64,000 bases of DNA from JADJXM01 sp937967285. Lineage in GTDB: Bacteria; Acidobacteriota; Blastocatellia; RBC074. The position numbers and the translations under genes are program-made. Location: the NCBI GenBank assembly GCA_050249535.1, contig JBFWQI010000001.1:62001-126000 (forward strand), written 5' to 3'. Positions 58,127 through 64,000 of this stretch are shown piece by piece (position 1 is the stretch's first letter; each line of letters opens with the position of its first letter). The notes beneath the pieces were generated by a model. It was given only the letters and a program-made list of their open reading frames with translations, searched no databases and had not been told where the DNA came from.

Positions 58127-60841
58127 ATGCGTTTGCGTCGTTCATTGGTTTCAGCGGCGGCAGCTCTGATCATAACGGCAGCCTCTACAGTCGCAGCGCA
58201 GGAGCCGCGACAGTTCTATCCCGGCGCCGTTTATTCTTCCTCGATACCGACACTCAGGCAGGTTGTCGGGCATGACTGGGGAGATAAGATCACGATGCAC
58301 CACGAGGCCGCGGCATATCTCAATGCGCTGCATGGCGCGGCAGGTTCGAGGACCCGGCTGATCAGGTATGCGGAATCATGGGAGGGGCGGGCGCTCTATC
58401 TGCTGGTCATCGGTTCGGAGGAGAACATCGCCCGGCTCGACGCCGTCAAAGCCGGAATGCGGAAGCTCTCCGATCCGAGGAGGACGGGGCGCGCCGAAGC
58501 GGATTCGCTGATCGCATCGCTGCCCGCGATCGTCTGGCTGATTCACGGCGTTCACGGAAACGAAATTTCGAGCACTGACGCATCGCTGATGACCGCTTAT
58601 CATCTGCTGGCCGCGCAGAACGACGAGATCGTGAGCGGCGCGATGAAGAACACGCTGGTGCTCATCGACCCGATGCAGAATCCCGACGGACGCGACCGCT
58701 TCATCAATTATTTCCGTCAGAACCTCGGACTCGTTCCCGACGGAGATCTCCAGTCGGCGGAGCATAACGAGGTCTGGCCGAGCGGGCGGGTCAACCATTA
58801 TCTGTTCGACATGAACCGCGACTGGTTCGCCCAGACACAGCCCGAGACGCGCGGACGGACGCGGCTCTATCTTGAATGGTTTCCGCTGGTGGTGGCCGAT
58901 CTGCACGAGATGGGCACAAACAGCACCTATTACTTCGCTCCGCCGGCGCTCCCCTGGAACCCGAACCTGACCCGAACTCAACTGGACTGGCTGACCAGAT
59001 TCGGCAGAAACAACGCCAAATGGTTCGACCGGTTCGGATTCGATTATTTCACCAGAGAGAACTACGATTCCTTCTATCCCGGATACGGCGAGGGCTGGCC
59101 GCTCTTTCACGGATCGATCGGGATGACCTACGAGCAGGCATCGGTTCGCGGACTTGTCGCCGACAGGGACGATCAGTCGAGGATCAGGTACCGGGATTCG
59201 GTGCATCACCACTTCATCGCCTCGATCTCGACGATCGAATCGGCCGGCTCGAGCCGCGAGGCGTTGCTGCGACACTTCTACGATTACCGGCGGACGGCGA
59301 TCGAGGAGGGCGAGAAGGAGACGGTCAGGGAGTACATCATCACGCCCGGAAGCGATCCCAACCGTGCGGCCAGGCTGGCCGGTCTGCTCATGCAGTCGGG
59401 CATCGAGGTCCGGCGCGCCGCTGCTCCGTTCTCCAATCCGAGAACCCGCGATTACTTCGGCGGGGCGCTGCAGCAAAGGGAATTCCCGGCCGGAAGTTAC
59501 ATCGTATCGCTTGCGCAGCCTGCCAAGCGGCTGGCCAGGACGCTGCTCGACAAGCAGACCAGCCAGGACAGGGAGTTCCTCGATGAGCAGAGAAGAAGGA
59601 ACGAGAAGCGGCAGAATGAAGATTTCTACGATGTCACGGCATGGTCTCTGCCGCTGATCTTCGATGTTCAATGTTACATGGCCGAGCAGGCGTCGACCGT
59701 GCAGTCGGCGGTGCTCACCGAACCGCCCGCGCCTGCCGGAAAGCTGACCGGAGGGCAGGCCGGAGTGGCGTATCTGATCAAATGGGGAACCCAGTCGGCC
59801 GCCTCGGCGCTGGCCGATCTGTTCAGGCAGGATATTCGCGTCTACAGCAGCGATCTGCAGTTCAGGATCGGCAGCGAGGTGTATCCCGCCGGGTCGCTGA
59901 TCGTCAAGGTAAAGGACAATCCGAACGATCTGCATCAGAGAATGGTCAAACTGGTCGCAGATCACGGAGTCGATGTCGTCGCGACGGATTCGGCCTGGGT
60001 GGATGAGGGGCCCAATTTCGGAAGCAACAATGTTTCGTTTCTCAAGCGGCCGAGGATCGCGATCGCATACAACACGCCGACCTCGCCCAACTCGGTCGGC
60101 TGGTTGCGCTATGTGATCGAGCAGCGATACGGTTATCCGGTCACGACCATCCGCTCCGATCAACTCCGTTCGGCGGATCTCAACAAATATAATGTCCTGA
60201 TTCTGCCGGACACCTTCAGCGGCTACGATCAGCAGCTCGGAGACGGGGCGGCCATCAAGACCTGGATTCAGCGCGGTGGGACTCTGGTGGGGATCGCCGG
60301 CGCGATGAATTGGATGATCGGCGAGAAGGTCAAGCTGCTGGCCACGACCCGCGAGAAGCGGGGCGATGCCGATTCTCCCGCCGCTGCGAAGGGTGGCGAA
60401 AAGGACGGGGCCGCGGCGGCCGCTGCTGCGAAGGATGCCGGTCAGCCGGATCCTGTCCAGCGCGCCATTCAGCCGGACGAGGAATTCCCGAGCAACACGC
60501 CGGGAGCGATCCTTCGGGTGAAGGTCGATAACTCCCACTGGCTCGGGTTCGGATACGGCGATACGACGACGGTCATGGTCGACAGCAACCGCGTCTACTC
60601 GCTGATCAAGCTGGACAAGGGAACGAACGTCGCCAGGTACCTCGATCCGGCGGGATTCTTCGTCAGCGGTTTCATGTGGGATGATGCGAAGAACCTGATA
60701 CCGAACAAGGCCTGGCTCGTTCATTCACGCCTCGGGCGCGGCAACGTCATCGGTTTCGCCGAGGACCCGAACTACAGGGCATTTATGGACGGGCTCAATC
60801 TCTTCGTGATCAATGCGGTCTTTCAGGGGCCGGGACGCTGA
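58127..60841 (+). CDS. Exported M14 family zinc carboxypeptidase
   Basis: 904 residues. Signal peptide (VSAAAALIITAASTVAA). M14 site: HGNEI (zinc His and Glu), the zinc His in VVADLHEMGT, the substrate Arg in FDMNRDW, NPDGRD and the catalytic Glu probably in MTYEQASV. The C-terminal half has a class I glutamine-amidotransferase-like fold (VLILPDTFSGYDQQ, WIQRGGTLVGIAGAM) seen in this long subfamily. An Ala/Lys/Asp low-complexity insert sits near 60380-60450. ATG at 58127 follows AAGGAG. Confidence 0.9.
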   Translation: MRLRRSLVSAAAALIITAASTVAAQEPRQFYPGAVYSSSIPTLRQVVGHDWGDKITMHHEAAAYLNALHGAAGSRTRLIRYAESWEGRALYLLVIGSEENIARLDAVKAGMRKLSDPRRTGRAEADSLIASLPAIVWLIHGVHGNEISSTDASLMTAYHLLAAQNDEIVSGAMKNTLVLIDPMQNPDGRDRFINYFRQNLGLVPDGDLQSAEHNEVWPSGRVNHYLFDMNRDWFAQTQPETRGRTRLYLEWFPLVVADLHEMGTNSTYYFAPPALPWNPNLTRTQLDWLTRFGRNNAKWFDRFGFDYFTRENYDSFYPGYGEGWPLFHGSIGMTYEQASVRGLVADRDDQSRIRYRDSVHHHFIASISTIESAGSSREALLRHFYDYRRTAIEEGEKETVREYIITPGSDPNRAARLAGLLMQSGIEVRRAAAPFSNPRTRDYFGGALQQREFPAGSYIVSLAQPAKRLARTLLDKQTSQDREFLDEQRRRNEKRQNEDFYDVTAWSLPLIFDVQCYMAEQASTVQSAVLTEPPAPAGKLTGGQAGVAYLIKWGTQSAASALADLFRQDIRVYSSDLQFRIGSEVYPAGSLIVKVKDNPNDLHQRMVKLVADHGVDVVATDSAWVDEGPNFGSNNVSFLKRPRIAIAYNTPTSPNSVGWLRYVIEQRYGYPVTTIRSDQLRSADLNKYNVLILPDTFSGYDQQLGDGAAIKTWIQRGGTLVGIAGAMNWMIGEKVKLLATTREKRGDADSPAAAKGGEKDGAAAAAAAKDAGQPDPVQRAIQPDEEFPSNTPGAILRVKVDNSHWLGFGYGDTTTVMVDSNRVYSLIKLDKGTNVARYLDPAGFFVSGFMWDDAKNLIPNKAWLVHSRLGRGNVIGFAEDPNYRAFMDGLNLFVINAVFQGPGR

Positions 60842-60898
60842 ACCCGGACACACGCGCCGAACGGCGAAAACCAGTCGTCCGGATGGAAGGGAAGGAAG

Positions 60899-62011
<1,113 letters not shown>

Positions 62012-62036
62012 TACCGGTTCATTCAAGGAGGTTGCA

Positions 62037-63536
62037 ATGATCAGACTGTCGGCGAAGAATCCTGTCTCGAATCGCATCTTCGCTCTCGCCATTCTGCTTA
62101 TTCCCGCGGCTGTAATTCTTCTCTCCGCTTCGACCTACCAGAGCAATTTCATTGAGCGAATCGAGAGGATAGAGAACGGTCTGCAGCCTGCCTTCCTGGT
62201 CAACGGCAGGGATTCGAGGATGAAGATCGCCGACCGGCTGGCCTTTTACAAGGTACCCGGGGTGAGCATCGCGGTGATCAACGGTTCCAGGATCGAATGG
62301 TCGAAAAGTTACGGCAGGCGCGAGGCCGGCAGGGACGATCCGGTTTCGGTCGAGACCCTTTTCCAGGCCGCATCGATCAGCAAGCCTGTGGCAGCGATGG
62401 GAGCGCTCTATCTGGTCGAGAGGAAGAAACTCGACCTCGACGAAGACGTAAACCGTAAATTGCGAAGCTGGCAAGTGCCCCCCAGCGAGTTCCTCAAGGA
62501 CTCAAGAGTGACGTTGAGAGGGCTGGTCAGTCACAGCGCGGGCGTGACGGTTCACGGTTTTCGGGGTTATGCAGCCGATGAAAACGTGCCGGACCTGAAG
62601 ACGGTCCTCGACGGGAGCAAACCGGCCAATTCGGACCCGATTCGAGTCGATCTGATTCCGGGAACGCGCTGGCGCTACTCCGGCGGCGGATACACCATCA
62701 TGCAGCAGCTGATGATCGATGTGACCGGCAGGGAGTTTCCTGTATTCATGCACGATAACGTCCTGAGGAAACTGGATATGAGGAACAGCACCTATCAGCA
62801 GCCTCTTCCGGTTAGTCTGCGATCGCGTGCGGCGATCGGACATCGCGCGAATGGAGAGCCGATCAAAGGCGCCTGGCATACTTATCCGGAGATGGCGGCG
62901 GCCGGGCTCTGGACGACTCCGAATGATCTGGCTAAATTCGCGGTCTCGATCATCAATGGCGTTAATGGCAAGAAGAACGGCGTTCTGTCGCCTGCGATGA
63001 CAAGGCAGATGATCAGCAAGGCTTTCGGCCAGTACGGGCTTGGTCTCGGGCTCACCTTCGGACCCGACGGGCGGACGCTCAGTTTCGGACACGGCGGAGC
63101 CAATGAAGGTTTCAGATGCAACATGGTCGCGTTTCCCGAGAGCGGAAAGGGTGCTGTCGTCATGACCAATGGTGACAGGGGCGGGGCGCTGGCCAGTGAG
63201 ATTCTGCGCGCAATCGCAGTTGAATATGACTGGCCGGAGAGAAAACCCGTCACCCGAAACACGGTTTCGGTCGCCCCGGCCATCCTGAATAAATATGTCG
63301 GTAAGTATGATCTGCAACCCGGAGTCGTGATTGAGTTCAAGGTCGTCGGCGGCCGGCTTTGGGTGTCCGTCGCCGGCCAGCTTCCGGCAGAGCTGTTAGC
63401 GGAGAGCGAGTCGAAGTTCTTTTCTGCCACGGGGGAAGTGCCGGATATCCGGTTCAGTCTCGACGAGCGGACAGGCGAACCTGAGATGATCGTCGACCTG
63501 GGCGGCGATGAGAGAAAGCTCAAACGACGCCAATAA
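62037..63536 (+). CDS. Serine hydrolase, class C beta-lactamase-related
   Basis: 499 residues. N-terminal hydrophobic signal (FALAILLIPAAVILLSAS). Active-site motifs: ASISKP (Ser-x-x-Lys), WRYSGGGYT (Tyr of the YxN position is YSG) and FGHGGANEG (the KTG-equivalent HGG). Ordinary esterase, D-peptidase or related. A ribosome binding site AAGGAGG precedes the ATG. It lies between two permease genes of one transporter. Confidence 0.9.
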   Translation: MIRLSAKNPVSNRIFALAILLIPAAVILLSASTYQSNFIERIERIENGLQPAFLVNGRDSRMKIADRLAFYKVPGVSIAVINGSRIEWSKSYGRREAGRDDPVSVETLFQAASISKPVAAMGALYLVERKKLDLDEDVNRKLRSWQVPPSEFLKDSRVTLRGLVSHSAGVTVHGFRGYAADENVPDLKTVLDGSKPANSDPIRVDLIPGTRWRYSGGGYTIMQQLMIDVTGREFPVFMHDNVLRKLDMRNSTYQQPLPVSLRSRAAIGHRANGEPIKGAWHTYPEMAAAGLWTTPNDLAKFAVSIINGVNGKKNGVLSPAMTRQMISKAFGQYGLGLGLTFGPDGRTLSFGHGGANEGFRCNMVAFPESGKGAVVMTNGDRGGALASEILRAIAVEYDWPERKPVTRNTVSVAPAILNKYVGKYDLQPGVVIEFKVVGGRLWVSVAGQLPAELLAESESKFFSATGEVPDIRFSLDERTGEPEMIVDLGGDERKLKRRQ

Positions 63537-63552
63537 ACCCGGAGAAGGATTT

Positions 63553-64000
63553 ATGTTCAGGACGATTCTGAATTACACACTCATCGCATCGACGATCCGT
63601 CTGGCCACGCCGCTGGTGCTGGCGGCGCTCGGAGGGCTCTATTCGGAGCGCAGCGGCGTGATCAACATCGCGCTCGAAGGAATGATGCTGGCCGGCGCAT
63701 TCACGGCGGCGGTCGTGACGGTCTTTACGGCCAATCCGTGGATCGGTCTGCTGGCGGCGCTGGTCGCAGGGGCCCTGGTTGCGGCGCTTCACGGCGTGGC
63801 AACGATCAATTACCGCGCGGATCAGGTGGTCAGCGGAACGGCGATCAACATCCTTTTTCTCGGCGTGCCGGCGCTTCTCTCCGGCGCATTCTTCGAATCG
63901 ACCGGCGCCACCCCGCAGCTTCCCCGCGATCAGGTGCTGCCCGATGTGAACATCTTCGACGCCGCGACATCGCCGGTGCTGGCTTCGATCTTCAATCAGA
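63553..64000 (+). CDS. ABC transporter permease, BPD_transp_2 family, 3' end outside window
   Basis: 149 residues in the window. YSERSGVINIALEGMMLAGAF is the characteristic loop of the second nucleoside-type permease, with YRADQVVSGTAINILFLG. ATG at 63553 follows GGAGAAGG. It belongs with the permease at 60899, with the serine hydrolase between them. Confidence 0.9.
   Translation, partial: MFRTILNYTLIASTIRLATPLVLAALGGLYSERSGVINIALEGMMLAGAFTAAVVTVFTANPWIGLLAALVAGALVAALHGVATINYRADQVVSGTAINILFLGVPALLSGAFFESTGATPQLPRDQVLPDVNIFDAATSPVLASIFNQ

Noticed and set aside
58376..60724. Long antisense frame opposite the M14 carboxypeptidase
   Set aside because: 782 codons open on the minus strand but with no family motif, and the plus-strand gene has signal peptide and active site.

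Overview
The window is GC-rich bacterial chromosome with dense genes and short gaps. It comes from a diderm: it carries a full tolQ-tolR-tolA-tolB-pal-cpoB cluster, a TonB-dependent receptor, an HtrA-type periplasmic protease and many Sec-signal proteins. The large CarboxypepD_reg TonB receptor, M14 and M1-like secreted proteins, SpoIIE-type phosphatase, FHA-GAF-cyclase and LytTR pair together suggest Acidobacteriota (Blastocatellia-like). That placement is inference; there is no rRNA gene to settle it. I saw no tRNA, rRNA, CRISPR array, transposase or phage gene.

Layout. 1-7.0 kb (minus strand): a GH2 glycosidase cut by the window edge, a Gfo/Idh/MocA oxidoreductase, a DegT/StrS PLP aminotransferase and an epoxide-hydrolase-like enzyme. 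7.4-11.3 kb (plus): TonB receptor and an atypical SDR. 11.4-15.6 kb (minus): the translation operon rplM-rpsI-rpsB-tsf-pyrH-frr with a clear promoter and terminator. 15.9-24.3 kb (plus): acyl-CoA ligase, membrane PP2C phosphatase, double-PDZ protein, 5'-nucleotidase, secreted repeat protein. 24.3-28.0 kb (minus): LytTR regulator and kinase, then a translationally coupled pair of a lasso-B2-like transglutaminase and a PhyH dioxygenase. 28.2-31.1 kb (plus): an M1-like protein that has lost all zinc ligands, and a small secreted protein. 31.2-37.6 kb (minus): peptidoglycan-binding protein, HtrA, TPR protein, queC, queE, DinB. 37.9-45.0 kb (plus): DinG helicase, M20 peptidase, thioesterase, quinone oxidoreductase, then atpD-atpC without the rest of the ATP synthase. 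45.8-51.0 kb (plus): the Tol-Pal operon. 51.4-54.9 kb (minus): a tight four-gene operon of tetraheme cytochrome, TPR protein, class II cAMP phosphodiesterase and class III adenylate cyclase. 55.3-64.0 kb (mostly plus): HEAT protein, tyrosine phosphatase, DUF2911, M14 carboxypeptidase and two BPD_transp_2 permeases with a serine hydrolase between them, the second permease cut by the window end.

The most unusual non-genic feature is a dispersed heptamer, AAAGTAG, in arrays that abut or include the stop codons of at least six genes, always with the TAG-containing strand as the coding strand. Because 7 is not a multiple of 3, three copies put TAG in all three frames. Two sites form inverted array pairs. 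Other short periodic repeats and one 95-bp imperfect palindrome occur in other gaps. Other points worth a second look are the zinc-less M1 protein, the cyclase/phosphodiesterase operon, the lasso-B2-like/PhyH pair and the Arg-Gly-rich tail of ribosomal protein S2.
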